A stretch of 60,736 nucleotides of DNA, taken from positions 1 through 60,736 of the forward strand of contig JAICWL010000008.1 of NCBI GenBank assembly GCA_025934835.1. Direction: 5' to 3'. The position numbers were made by a program, and so were the translations under genes. The stretch's first letter is position 1; every line of letters begins with the position of its first letter. Positions 1 to 7,950 of the stretch are shown here, in pieces. The notes under the pieces were generated by a model. It was given only the letters and a program-made list of their open reading frames with translations, made no database searches and was not told where the DNA came from. Source of the stretch: Fimbriimonadaceae bacterium (lineage in GTDB: Bacteria > Armatimonadota > Fimbriimonadia > Fimbriimonadales > Fimbriimonadaceae).

Positions 1-156
1 ATCTTCCCAACCGGAAAGGATCTCCAGGCTCATCTGGCCGACTTCTCGGACTTCTACAACCACTCTCGTTCTCATTCGGCGCTAGGGAGCTTCACTCCCT
101 CGGCATTCCGGAGGACCTTGCAATCTAAAATGGAGGCAGAGCAACTAACACTCTGA
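1..156 (+). pseudogene. IS transposase C-terminal fragment (cut by window edge)
   Basis: Frame 1 is open from the first base to a TGA at 154-156 and encodes about 51 residues. It contains FYNHSRSHSALGSFTP, the typical C-terminal signature of rve-type (IS3/IS481-like) transposases. The N-terminal part is outside the window, so this may be an intact gene's end or a fragment. It points straight at the opposite-strand transposase remnant that begins about 25 bases later, which suggests rearranged IS debris. Family assignment rests on this short motif only. Confidence 0.6.
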
Positions 157-179
157 GTGGCTCAGAAATCGGGGACCGG

Positions 180-531
180 TCATCTTCGAGGTGTGGAATT
201 GAAGCTCAGGGCATAGGCGTTCTGCCAGGGTGAGCCTGGTTTGATGAAGTGGCTTCCAGCCCCGCTGGAAGAGAGGAACACCGCAAGGCTTCTGCAGATG
301 AACTCGCTGCCGTTGTCGGAGCGCAGGAACGTCGGAACGCCTCGCTCTTCGAACAGCCGGGAGAGGACCTGCTGCACACGCAGGGATTTGAAGCTGGTGT
401 GGGTCTGAAAGAGCCAGGCACTCGCGAGTGAACTCGTCCACGATCGCGAGCACCTTGAGCTTCGTTCCGTTGAGGCAGGCGTCGAAGCAGAAGTCGAGGC
501 ACCAGACCTGGCCGGGAGTCTCGGCGCTCAT
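180..531 (-). pseudogene. IS3-type transposase core fragment, frameshifted
   Basis: Reading on the minus strand from 531, the first frame gives VWCLDFCFDACLNG and VDEFTRECLAL, the first catalytic Asp block of an IS3 OrfB/integrase core. The reading frame then shifts near position 410. The second frame carries SFKSLRVQQVL, LRSDNGSEF (second Asp) and IKPGSPWQNAYALSFN, then stops at 180. The third acidic residue (E in the usual NAYAESFN) is replaced, the C-terminal tail is missing, and the N-terminal part is absent. The piece begins seven bases after the stop of the DUF1259 gene and in the same frame, so it looks spliced onto that gene's end. It is a dead element. Confidence 0.75.
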
Positions 532-537
532 GAGGAA

Positions 538-1443
538 CTAATGCCTCATATCCACTTGCGGCTTCTTGCCAAGCACATCGAGCGCTGCTTTGAATCCTTT
601 CGCGAGCGTGAGCGGATTGCCCTTCCCCCAGTAGTGAAGGAAGATGATCATCGGCTTCGACCCGGTCATGTGGTGGTGGATAGCTACAACGTCGAGATTG
701 TTAGCTCGGAGTGCCTTTAAAACGGGTGTCACCTCGCCTTCCAGCATCGCGATGTCGCCCGCGATCACGGCATTCTCGTTCGTACCGTAGAAGGCCGCCC
801 ACGTGTTGAGACCCATCCGCGCGTTAATCGTCGCGCCCATTTCCTTGACGGTCAGGTCGTTGCGACCGATCGTGTACTTGTAGACCTGCCCGTTCTGGTC
901 GCCGGTTGTGCCGACTATGGCATCAAGAGCCTTTGTGTCTATCGTTCCGCCTGCGATGTCGGAATCTCCCGAGTGCTCCGAATACGAAGGCGCCGCATGT
1001 CCGATTAGGTCAAGAGCAGGCTTGATCTTGTGGGCAAGTTCATCCGGTGAGCCCATGCCGTGAACGTGCATGTAGTAGATCTTGGGCTCGTCCCAGAAGA
1101 AGTGATTGTGCAATGCGGTCACTTCAAGCCCGTTATCGAGCAGCGCCGACATGACCGGGTTCACCTCGTCTTGGAGCAGGACTAGGTCGCCCATCATGAC
1201 GTTCATTCCCATGTCGCCCTTGGTCATAGCGATCCACCCGCCGAAGCCGAACGACGTAGGCACGTCGGTTCCGGCAATGCGCACCTTGAGGTCGTTTCGT
1301 GGGATGTTCACCTTGAGGACCTTGGCTTTGAAGTCGCCCTTCTTGCCGAGGTAGGGCATGACGCCGGCATATTCCTTTGGAACGTCTTGAGCGAAGCCGC
1401 TTGCGGCGACGATTGCGAGCAGACAGATAATGAAGCTCTTCAT
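538..1443 (-). CDS. Secreted protein with two DUF1259 domains
   Basis: The product is 301 residues. An N-terminal signal peptide ends near the Ala-Gln at residues 18-19, so it is probably exported. Two homologous halves follow: one has ALLDNGLEVTALHNHF followed by YMHVHG, the other has ALRANNLDVVAIHHHM followed by FLHYWG. This is a tandem DUF1259 (LppY/LpqO-like) arrangement with conserved histidines. Biochemical function is unknown. The ATG at 1443 was chosen because AGAAGGAG lies just upstream and the signal peptide begins there; an upstream in-frame extension overlaps chrB and looks non-coding. It is the last gene of the chrB operon, so a role in chromate or oxyanion stress is inferred from context. 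Confidence 0.85.
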   Translation of the reverse strand: MKSFIICLLAIVAASGFAQDVPKEYAGVMPYLGKKGDFKAKVLKVNIPRNDLKVRIAGTDVPTSFGFGGWIAMTKGDMGMNVMMGDLVLLQDEVNPVMSALLDNGLEVTALHNHFFWDEPKIYYMHVHGMGSPDELAHKIKPALDLIGHAAPSYSEHSGDSDIAGGTIDTKALDAIVGTTGDQNGQVYKYTIGRNDLTVKEMGATINARMGLNTWAAFYGTNENAVIAGDIAMLEGEVTPVLKALRANNLDVVAIHHHMTGSKPMIIFLHYWGKGNPLTLAKGFKAALDVLGKKPQVDMRH

Positions 1444-1480
1444 GTGTTTCTCCTTCTGGACGTGACGGATGCGGTGACCA

Positions 1481-1897
1481 TCATCGTCGATAGCCTTCCT
1501 TGATGGCAGCGTACAAGCCGTCCATAAACCGACAGCCTTGGTCGATCGCCTCCTCGTCGGAGGCGGAAGTGAGTCGGATTCCCCGAAAGGCCAAGTCGAT
1601 GCCGGGGCTTTCCAAGGTGGCGTCGAAATCCTCGATGATGTCTGCGCCGTGGATAATGTCTCCAATCTGCTCGAGGATCGGGTCGTTCAAGCCGTGCAAG
1701 TCTAGAATCACTTCGAATGTGCACTTGCCATCCCGATGCCCCCACGCTACTCCCGTCATGTCGAACGGGGTAGCGTCTGCGGGCACTTTGCCCTCCTCAA
1801 CGAAGATGAACTCCGCGTTCGGGTCGATGAATGTCTTTATTAGCCAAGCGCAAGCGCACCGATCGACGTGCACGAACCTCCGAGTCGCGTACTTCAC
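1481..1897 (-). CDS. chrB: ChrB C-terminal domain protein (chromate resistance)
   Basis: A 138-residue protein matching the C-terminal domain of ChrB. The start reads TRRFVHVDRCACAWLIKTF, equivalent to the RPHIDRxACPWLIRRF segment of ChrB, followed by IDPNAEFIFVEEG and a D-rich distal half. ChrB is normally one protein of about 300 residues that senses chromate and regulates chrA; here this half is its own gene. Its ATG overlaps the stop of the N-terminal-half gene by four bases, so the two are translationally coupled. The transporter chrA is not adjacent; it lies about 15 kb away on the other strand. Confidence 0.88.
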   Translation of the reverse strand: MKYATRRFVHVDRCACAWLIKTFIDPNAEFIFVEEGKVPADATPFDMTGVAWGHRDGKCTFEVILDLHGLNDPILEQIGDIIHGADIIEDFDATLESPGIDLAFRGIRLTSASDEEAIDQGCRFMDGLYAAIKEGYRR

Positions 1898-2412
1898 TTG
1901 GTCGTCCCTCCGAATCTCCGCAACTGCGCGGATAATTCCTTTAGGCGCGAATCGACCTGGGTCTCCAGTTCCGAACCGAAGTAGTTCAGGCGACGAGCCT
2001 TCAGGTAAGCGAGCCTCTCGCGCTTCAGGGCGTCATCAATCTTGGAGAGCGAGTCGAGGGAACCAACTTCGGCAAGGCTATCCGCGACGCGCTCCACGCT
2101 GGCAAGCAACTCCACCATTCGAGCATCTGCTGCCGCTCGGAATTTGGCCTCGATTTCGTCTTCATCAAATTCGCTAGTCCCACTGGCCCGGAGCGTGATA
2201 GCGGACCCGCCAGCTTCAACGATTGAACTGGCAATGTAGCGCAGATTCTCATCCAAGTCAGGCCTGTTCGGGAGGGCGGCCACGCCGTCTTGCAGGTAGA
2301 TAGATCCCACCGACTGCAATCTCCGCCACGCTTGGATGCGCAATCGGGTCGGTTGAGGTGGTGGCTTATAGATCAGCAGGATAAAGCTGCGACGGGCCAT
2401 TTCCTGGGGCAT
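1894..2412 (-). CDS. ChrB N-terminal domain protein
   Basis: About 172 residues. The N-terminus FILLIYKPPPQPTRLRIQAW then QSVGSIYLQDGVAALP matches the ChrB N-terminal domain, which in the family carries the DNA-binding/regulatory role. The rest is helical and charged. Possible starts are GTG 2421, ATG 2412 and ATG 2400; 2412 is chosen because it leaves room for a weak GGTGGGTAGA upstream, whereas 2400 has its purine stretch too close. The gene sits immediately downstream of a perfect palindrome, and its stop overlaps the chrB C-terminal gene by four bases. Regulation of its own operon through that palindrome is a reasonable inference. Confidence 0.82.
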   Translation of the reverse strand: MPQEMARRSFILLIYKPPPQPTRLRIQAWRRLQSVGSIYLQDGVAALPNRPDLDENLRYIASSIVEAGGSAITLRASGTSEFDEDEIEAKFRAAADARMVELLASVERVADSLAEVGSLDSLSKIDDALKRERLAYLKARRLNYFGSELETQVDSRLKELSAQLRRFGGTTK

Positions 2413-2419
2413 TCTACCC

Positions 2420-2451
2420 ACCGATGATGTAACCGTGGTTACATCATCGGT
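2420..2451. promoter_or_regulatory. Perfect palindrome upstream of chrB operon (putative operator)
   Basis: The left arm ACCGATGATGTAACC (2420-2434) and right arm GGTTACATCATCGGT (2437-2451) are exact reverse complements around a 2-base centre. It ends only 8 bases before the ATG at 2412, so a bound protein would block transcription or initiation. No T-tract follows, so it is not a typical terminator. The natural candidate binder is the ChrB N-terminal protein, or another dimeric regulator. Confidence 0.75.
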
Positions 2452-2479
2452 GCACCTTCTCCACGCCGCAACCCGGGGT

Positions 2480-2640
2480 TAGCCGGGGTCAGATGAGGTC
2501 GAAACTGAATCTGAGTGGTGATGGTGAACGGTGTCGGGCTACGATGACACTTGTAGCGGTCACAGGTTCAAATCGGACCGAAAATAGGGTGCAAAGTCTG
2601 GCCTACCGAGTCGGCCTTCGAACTTAGTCGACCACTACAA
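2480..2640 (-). repeat. Dispersed repeat copy A with MerR-operator-like core
   Basis: The core at 2546-2572 reads, on the minus strand, TTGAACCTGTGACC-N-ACAAGTGTC: a -35-like TTGAAC followed by an imperfect dyad like those in MerR-family promoters. Related sequence occurs at 15668-15692 and 18282-18306. Similarity extends beyond the core: GATGGTGAACG flanks this copy and copy C, and a later ACTACAATCC...GTAGTACTCAAG stretch resembles copy B. This copy points toward chrB (about 150 bases away) but the -10 is poor. Best read as a decayed regulatory cassette. The intergenic region 2452-2707 holds nothing else I can identify. Confidence 0.5.
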
Positions 2641-2707
2641 TCCACGAGATGAGTGCGTAGTACTCAAGCCACGCTTTGCTTCCGAGGTGGTCGCACAGCA
2701 GACGCAT

Positions 2708-2735
2708 ATGTCAATACTTCATAATATATTGACAT
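2708..2735 (+). promoter_or_regulatory. Inverted repeat overlapping the arsR-like gene start
   Basis: ATGTCAATA (2708-2716) and TATTGACAT (2727-2735) are perfect 9-bp arms separated by ten bases. The right arm runs into the ATG at 2734. A CATAAT -10-like hexamer lies at 2720-2725 inside the spacer, 8 bases before the ATG, so the transcript may be nearly leaderless. The layout fits autorepression by the ArsR-family product encoded directly downstream. Confidence 0.6.
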
Positions 2736-3078
2736 GAGCGAACGAGCGCGGATGGAAGATGTAGTGGTCGCAAGGGCGAGCGAGATCTTTGCTGCACTCT
2801 CCAACCCTGTGAGGCTGCGAATCGTCGAATGGCTCTGCGAACATGAACGGTCCGTTGGCGAGGTTGCATCGGAGATGGGAATCGGTCCTTCGGGGGCTTC
2901 ACAACACCTATCGCTCCTCGCACGAGCTGGAATCGTCGTCTCGACCCCGCATGGCACGTCAAGACTGTACAGAGTTCGCGGCCCACGCGTCCCCGCAATC
3001 CTCAAGCTGATCAATGAGTTCTGCCATGCGCATGTGCTGTACGGCGTCTCTCCCGGCGAATCGGAGGAAGCGTATTGA
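2734..3078 (+). CDS. ArsR/SmtB-family transcriptional regulator
   Basis: A 114-residue winged-helix regulator. EIFAALSNPVRLRIVEWL is the classic ArsR opening, and GPSGASQHLSLLARAGIV is the recognition helix-wing region (about residues 45-70). No CxC metal site is present in the recognition helix, so the ligand is not predictable. The start at 2734 sits in an inverted repeat and probably gives a leaderless message; ATG 2752 is a less likely alternative. The stop overlaps the downstream ClC gene start by four bases (TTGA), so this regulator very likely controls that transporter. Confidence 0.88.
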   Translation: MSERARMEDVVVARASEIFAALSNPVRLRIVEWLCEHERSVGEVASEMGIGPSGASQHLSLLARAGIVVSTPHGTSRLYRVRGPRVPAILKLINEFCHAHVLYGVSPGESEEAY

Positions 3079-4703
3079 GCGACGAGCTCGAGTTACCGGA
3101 TGCGCCGGCGACGGCAGTTGGAAAACATGAGGCTAAGAGCGAGCTTCGCGAGTTCCTTCACACGAGGGATGACCGACACAGGGTTTTTCCAAAAGCCGCT
3201 CTTGTTGGTGCCATCGCCGGGTTCGTGGCAGTTGCTTTCCGCTCGCTGCTGGCTCTGGCCGATTACTCGAGGGACCACCTCATCGCATGGGCGCATGGGT
3301 TTCAGGCAGGCTGGCTGATCCCAGCCTCGGTCTCGGCGATCGGCGCATTTGTTGCGCTGTTCATCGTCAGGCATTGGGGTCCCGAATCTTCCGGGAGCGG
3401 CATTCCTCACGTCGAGTCGGTTCTCCGTAGGCATCGGGTGTTCCGGTGGAAGCGTGTATTAGCCACGAAGTTTGTCGGTGGCGTCGTATCGATAGGATCG
3501 GGACTAGCTCTAGGCAGAGAGGGCCCGACCATTCAAATGGGTGGCGCGGTGGGTGCGGGTACGGCTCGGCTCCTAAAGACGAGCACACAGGAGCGTTTTA
3601 CCCTCGTGGCGGCTGGGGCCGGAGCGGGCCTTGCCGCAGCATTTAACGCTCCACTAGCAGGGTTGATCTTCGTTCTGGAGGAACTGCAGCGAGACTTCAG
3701 GCCGATGGTGTTCGGCGCCGCATTCATTGCGGCCGCTGCGGCAGACGTTGTTTCGCGGCTCTTCTCGGGTCAGCTGCCAGTGTTCAGCGCGCCGGCCTAC
3801 CCTGCCCCGTCGCTTTCCTTGTTGCCTGCTTTTGCGATCCTGGGGGTTGCCGCAGGAGTCCTTGGCGTCCTTTTCAACCGCGGCATCGTTGCGTCCCTAA
3901 ACGGGTTTCGATCGCTTCCGGGCCGATCGAAGGTACTCGCGGGAGTGGCGGTTGGTGCTGCTGTCGGGCTAGTTGGATTTTTCTCACCGGACTTGATAGG
4001 AAGCGGACACGGGATCGCTGAAGCTGCATTGAGCGCGAAGCTTTCACTCGCGGCCCTGCCACTGATATTTGCCGGCAGATTCTTTCTGACCCTCGGCAGC
4101 TATGGCACGGGCGTGCCGGGTGGAATCTTCTCACCACTTCTTGCGCTCGGCGCTATTCTCGGACTTCTCATCGGCGACCTGACCGGCATGGCGTTTCCGC
4201 ATGCCGGTGTGCTGTCCGGTGCATTTGCCGTCGTCGGGATGGCGGCATATTTCTCAGCTATCGTTCGTGCCCCTCTCACTGGAATTGTCCTCATTGTTGA
4301 GATGACTTCAAGCTATGCGCTGAGCTTGCCGCTTCTTGTCGCTTGTTTCTGCGCCTACGGTGTCGCGGAGGCAACGAAGAACCTGCCTATTTACGAGACC
4401 CTGCTGCAGCGAGAACTGGCAAGCGGAAAGGACTTCGCGCAGGATCACAACGAGACCGTTGTGTTGGAATTGGAACTCGAGCCTGGGGCGCCCTTCGACG
4501 GTCGCAAGGTTCGCGATCTTGGGCTGCCCGAAGGCGTGCTACTTGTAAGTTGCCGGGACGGCCACAGGGAATGGCTGCCTGACGCGAACACCGTACTAGG
4601 CGGTCATATGCTTGTAACCACGGTGGTGTCCGAACACTCGCCTGGAGGCATTGGTGCGTTACGCGCGGGGTTCAGCCGAGCTGACGAGAGTGCCGAGCAA
4701 TGA
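3075..4703 (+). CDS. ClC-family chloride/proton antiporter with C-terminal RCK_C-like domain
   Basis: 542 residues with about ten or more membrane segments. All three ClC selectivity motifs are visible: GSGIPH (about residue 110), GREGP (about 150, including the gating Glu) and GGIFSP (about 350). FVLEEL supplies the inner proton glutamate region, favouring an H+/Cl- exchanger over a channel. After residue about 455 a soluble domain (VVLELELEPGAPFDGRKVRDLGL then MLVTTV) resembles TrkA_C/RCK_C ligand-binding modules. The start is TTG, overlapping the ArsR stop; ArsR control of a ClC protein is uncommon. A role in chloride, pH or acid stress is inferred. Confidence 0.9.
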   Translation: MSDELELPDAPATAVGKHEAKSELREFLHTRDDRHRVFPKAALVGAIAGFVAVAFRSLLALADYSRDHLIAWAHGFQAGWLIPASVSAIGAFVALFIVRHWGPESSGSGIPHVESVLRRHRVFRWKRVLATKFVGGVVSIGSGLALGREGPTIQMGGAVGAGTARLLKTSTQERFTLVAAGAGAGLAAAFNAPLAGLIFVLEELQRDFRPMVFGAAFIAAAAADVVSRLFSGQLPVFSAPAYPAPSLSLLPAFAILGVAAGVLGVLFNRGIVASLNGFRSLPGRSKVLAGVAVGAAVGLVGFFSPDLIGSGHGIAEAALSAKLSLAALPLIFAGRFFLTLGSYGTGVPGGIFSPLLALGAILGLLIGDLTGMAFPHAGVLSGAFAVVGMAAYFSAIVRAPLTGIVLIVEMTSSYALSLPLLVACFCAYGVAEATKNLPIYETLLQRELASGKDFAQDHNETVVLELELEPGAPFDGRKVRDLGLPEGVLLVSCRDGHREWLPDANTVLGGHMLVTTVVSEHSPGGIGALRAGFSRADESAEQ

Positions 4704-5107
4704 GGAAGGAGTTTCTTTCCCGTGGCTGGAATTTGAGGGCAACAAGATCCTGCTTTGCCACGGCTCTCCACGCTCAACAACCGAGTATCTCTTTGAAAAC
4801 CGTTCGGATGGATTTCTAAGGCAGTTCGTAGTTGGCGGCAAGGATGACGCCCACGCGGACGTAATCGTTTTTGGTCACACCAACGTTCCCTTACATCGAG
4901 TCACGAGAGGTGTCCACTGGCTCGGTCGGTCGCCCGAAGGATGCCGCCCCAAGAGCAGGTTATTGTGCGCTGAAAGTCGATGAGGCTACGGTAAGCACTG
5001 AACAAGTGCGCGGGAAATATGATGTTGAACTCGCGTGCTCGAGGCTGCGAGAGGCTGGCTTGCCTGAGTATTTCGCAGCATATCTGCGCACTGGTCGCGC
5101 AGGATGA
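4700..5107 (+). pseudogene. Metallophosphoesterase remnant (truncated and frameshifted)
   Basis: One frame gives FEGNKILLCHGSPRSTTEYL and ADVIVFGHTNVPLHR, the middle and metal-binding GH segments of YfcE-like calcineurin phosphoesterases. About residue GVHWLG the family continues in another frame as GSVGRPKDAAPRAGYCAL and a tail ending at 5107. The N-terminal GDxHGN metal site is missing altogether. The gene is therefore truncated at the 5' side and frameshifted near 4910. It starts right at the end of the ClC gene. Confidence 0.75.
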
Positions 5108-5124
5108 GAGAGTGGCTTTGGTCT

Positions 5125-5227
5125 GCGCTAGCCATCGAACGGAGCTTCTCGATGTTAAGCGTGGGGAGTCTCCGAAGTGTTTCTCGTATTCACGGCTGAA
5201 GTGCGAGTGATCGACCTTGCCGAACAT
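5125..5227 (-). pseudogene. AraC-type regulator C-terminal remnant
   Basis: The minus strand encodes HFSREYEKHFGDSP, which looks like the end of an AraC helix-turn-helix domain. After one base shift it continues as NIEKLRSMASAD. The 25 bases at 5131-5155 match 15876-15900 with one mismatch, and the second copy also reads GDSPMRDIEKLRSMA. No full AraC gene is present. The AraC identity is inferred from a short motif. Confidence 0.45.
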
Positions 5228-5243
5228 GAGTTGGTGGGGATAG

Positions 5244-5774
5244 TCATTCTTTGGGCGCGGGATAAGTCAGTTCTCCACCCGCGACCTTCAAGAACGGTGT
5301 CAATCGATGCTCCGGCGCAGAGGTCGCGGTCATGATGTCCCGAACGGTCCATCCCTTCACGACGAGTGCGTCGCCAATGAGCGAGCGGTGACACCGCCAC
5401 GGCACCGCCTCGGCGCACATGATCGCTGTGGGTTGCACAATCGCAATCTTCATTAGCTCTTCCAGCCCATCGCTAAACCCTTGCGTTGCCATATAGTCGG
5501 CATAGCTTCGGAACGAGGCGTTGCGCCAGCCCATATTGACCGACTCCTTGTTGGAGTGTCGCAACCCGCCAAGCGCCTGGATGCGAGTGTAATGAACGTT
5601 GACTTGCTTTAGGGATTCTTTGAGTTCTGGCTCGTTGAACTGGGGATTGTGACGCGATTTTGCGATGGTTCTGACGTCGACCAGCTCCGTGACTCCATAT
5701 GCGTGAAGCAATTCAGTGAACTCTGCTATGGACCGAGTGGAATGCCCGATGGTGAAAAGCAGTGGCCCTTTCAT
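5244..5774 (-). CDS. DUF488 family protein
   Basis: 176 residues matching the DUF488 family. LFTIGHSTRSIAEFTELL opens the protein, followed by LVDVRTIAKSRHNPQF, ALGGLRHSN and near the C-terminus MCAEAVPWRCHRSLI, all hallmark segments (the Cys/His-Arg motif CxExxxxCHR is present). Members are small cytosolic proteins of unsettled function, often near stress genes. It is transcribed alone on the minus strand, divergent from kdp. The start ATG at 5774 gives full family length. Confidence 0.92.
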   Translation of the reverse strand: MKGPLLFTIGHSTRSIAEFTELLHAYGVTELVDVRTIAKSRHNPQFNEPELKESLKQVNVHYTRIQALGGLRHSNKESVNMGWRNASFRSYADYMATQGFSDGLEELMKIAIVQPTAIMCAEAVPWRCHRSLIGDALVVKGWTVRDIMTATSAPEHRLTPFLKVAGGELTYPAPKE

Positions 5775-6029
5775 AAATCATTCATGGTGTCATCATCATT
5801 CTGGATTGTGAAGCTATTTCCCTGCAATCCGCGCCGCAATTGATACTGTTCTGAGACACGACGACGCCCACAACTGGCCGTATCAGATTCAAAAGAGCCT
5901 GACCACTACGATCGCGGCGCAGTTTCAACAGGCTCGTTAGCCCCGGTCCTCTGCGACCTTGACGCAATCTTGATTCCTTCTGGGTGCACTTGCTGCGCCC
6001 TTGACCTAAGCGATCGATAGCATCGGCTC

Positions 6030-6125
6030 ATGGATTGGATCGCATTCGGCGTAATGGTCATCCTCGGGCTTGCGACCCTGTGGCTCATTGGCGCGTGTGA
6101 CCGCCTAGGAAGGGAGGCCGAATGA
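6030..6125 (+). CDS. 31-residue single-TM protein upstream of kdpF
   Basis: A small ORF reading MDWIAFGVMVILGLATLWL then IGACDRLGREAE. One hydrophobic helix is followed by a short charged tail with CDRL. Its TGA overlaps the kdpF ATG by four bases, so translation is coupled. Similar short membrane ORFs ending in a C-[DE]-R-L tail are known directly before kdpF/kdpA in other bacteria. It is probably an accessory small protein of the Kdp pump; function is unproven. The 255 bases upstream must hold the kdp promoter, but I see no clear KdpE site or riboswitch there. Confidence 0.65.
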   Translation: MDWIAFGVMVILGLATLWLIGACDRLGREAE

Positions 6126-6208
6126 CCCTCTACGTCGTTGCCGGGGTGGTCGCGGTGCTCCTCCTCGGCTACCTCTTCATGGCCTTGCTTAAGCCGGAGA
6201 AGCTCTGA
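6122..6208 (+). CDS. kdpF: K+-transporting ATPase small subunit KdpF
   Basis: 28 residues, MTLYVVAGVVAVLLLGYLF then MALLKPEKL, a single membrane helix ending in the LxxPEK motif that is diagnostic of KdpF. KdpF stabilises the KdpABC complex in the inner membrane. Start and stop overlap the neighbours by four and one bases respectively (kdpA ATG at 6208), as in a tightly coupled kdp operon. Confidence 0.93.
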   Translation: MTLYVVAGVVAVLLLGYLFMALLKPEKL

Positions 6209-7950
6209 TGGGTTGGGCTCAAATCGTCCTGTATTCCGTCGTATTGCTTCTCTGCGCCAAGCCCCTTGGCCTGTACATGGCGCGAGTGCTGGAAGGGCAA
6301 ACGACCTTCCTATCGCGCGTCTTGTCGCCTATTGAGAGGCTGATCTACCGCCATTCAGGCGTCAAGCCGGAGACCGAGCAGAGTTGGAAAACTTACGCTC
6401 TCGCCGCGATCCTCTTCAATGTGCTCGGGATGCTGGTCGTGTACGCGCTCCAGCGGTTCCAAGGCGAACTGCCGCTGAATCCCGCTGGCTTGGGCGGTGT
6501 GTCCCCCGACTCGGCTTTCAACACTGCGTCGAGCTTTGCTACGAACACGAACTGGCAAGGCTACGGCGGGGAGTCGACGATGAGCTACCTGACTCAAATG
6601 CTGGCGCTCGGCGTGCAGAACTTTGTCAGTGCTGCGACCGGAATCGCAGTTGTTGCGGCTCTCATTCGAGGAGTCAGGGCGCGTGAAACGAATTCCATCG
6701 ACAACTTCTGGGCTGACCTAACGCGTTCGACGCTTTACATTCTGTTGCCGCTTTCGGGCCTGTTCAGCCTGGTCTTAGTCAGCCAGGGCGCCGTACAAAC
6801 CTTCCAGCCCTATGCGAAGGCGACTTTCGTGCAGCCGACGAAGGACGCGGACGGGAAGCCGGTGACCGAACAGGTTATCGCACTCGGCCCTGCCGCCTCA
6901 CAGGTCGCGATCAAGCAACTGGGAACGAACGGCGGCGGGTTCTTCAACGCCAACTCGGCTCACCCGTTCGAGAATCCGACTCCGATCACGAATTTCCTTT
7001 CCATGCTAGCCATCCTTCTCATCCCGGCGGCCCTCTGCGTGACGTTCGGCGAGATGGTGAAGGACCGCAGACAGGGATGGGCGATTCTCGCGGCAATGAC
7101 CTTCCTGTTTGCTGCGTTCCTGATTCCCTGCGTCCTCGCGGAGCAATCGGGCAATCCCGCGTTTGCCCGTCACGGCTTGACAACGAACGCGAACTGGGAA
7201 GGCAAAGAGGCTCGCCTTGGAATCGAGAACTCGGCCCTCTGGGCAACAGCCACAACCGCTGCTAGCAACGGCTCGGTGAATTCCATGCACGACTCGTTCA
7301 CTCCCATTGGAGGTCTGGCGCCGATGGTGTTGATTCAGCTTGGTGAAGTCGTTTTTGGCGGCGTCGGTTCGGGCCTGTACGGCATGCTCGTCTTCGCTAT
7401 CGTCACCGTGTTTGTCGCGGGCCTCATGGTCGGCAGAACGCCTGAATACCTCGGCAAGAAAATCCAAGCCTACGAGATGAAGATGGCGTCCCTCGTCATC
7501 CTCATTCCGTGTGCTCTTGTCTTGCTATGCACGTCTATCAGCTTCGTCTGGCCATCGGCGGATCCGAGTGTCAGTCAAGCCGTGAAAGGCATGGCCAACC
7601 CTGGGCCCCACGGGTTCAGCGAGGTCCTTTACGCCTACTCCTCGATGGGGAATAACAATGGGTCGGCTTTCGGCGGTTTTTCGGCGAACGTTCCCTTCCA
7701 TAACTTCCTTGGCGGCGTGGCAATGTGGCTGTCCCGCTTTTGGCTCATGGTCCCCGTCTTGGCGATTGCTGGTTCTTTGGCGCGAAAGAAGGTTGTGCCG
7801 ACCGGGCCGGGCACTCTACCAACCCACACGCCCCTCTTTGTTGGGATGCTGTGCGCAATCGTGCTGGTCGTGGCTGGCCTGACCTTCATTCCGGCCCTTG
7901 CGCTCGGTCCTGGGATCGAATCGCTTCGAATGGCCGGAGGTGCGCGCTAA
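6208..7950 (+). CDS. kdpA: K+-transporting ATPase subunit A
   Basis: 580 residues, usual KdpA length, with about ten membrane helices. It is the K+-channel-like subunit that binds and passes K+ through the membrane. Selectivity-filter loops are visible: [38 protein letters not shown], and near the C-terminus [14 protein letters not shown]. It forms KdpFABC with the genes around it. The start overlaps kdpF by one base and the stop overlaps kdpB by one base (TAATG). The gene appears intact. Confidence 0.97.
   Translation: MGWAQIVLYSVVLLLCAKPLGLYMARVLEGQTTFLSRVLSPIERLIYRHSGVKPETEQSWKTYALAAILFNVLGMLVVYALQRFQGELPLNPAGLGGVSPDSAFNTASSFATNTNWQGYGGESTMSYLTQMLALGVQNFVSAATGIAVVAALIRGVRARETNSIDNFWADLTRSTLYILLPLSGLFSLVLVSQGAVQTFQPYAKATFVQPTKDADGKPVTEQVIALGPAASQVAIKQLGTNGGGFFNANSAHPFENPTPITNFLSMLAILLIPAALCVTFGEMVKDRRQGWAILAAMTFLFAAFLIPCVLAEQSGNPAFARHGLTTNANWEGKEARLGIENSALWATATTAASNGSVNSMHDSFTPIGGLAPMVLIQLGEVVFGGVGSGLYGMLVFAIVTVFVAGLMVGRTPEYLGKKIQAYEMKMASLVILIPCALVLLCTSISFVWPSADPSVSQAVKGMANPGPHGFSEVLYAYSSMGNNNGSAFGGFSANVPFHNFLGGVAMWLSRFWLMVPVLAIAGSLARKKVVPTGPGTLPTHTPLFVGMLCAIVLVVAGLTFIPALALGPGIESLRMAGGAR

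Noticed and set aside
2546-2580. T-arm-like GGTTCAAATC, hinting at a tRNA fragment or att site
   Set aside because: The other half of the T-stem is missing and the other two copies vary at the loop; the dyad fits a MerR-type operator better.
4651-4983. Complete small phosphoesterase gene starting at 4651
   Set aside because: The N-terminal metal site is missing and the family continues in another frame after about 4910, so it is a broken gene.
5775-6029. Possible c-di-AMP or K+ riboswitch before kdp
   Set aside because: No conserved pairing or riboswitch-like motif could be recognised in these 255 bases.
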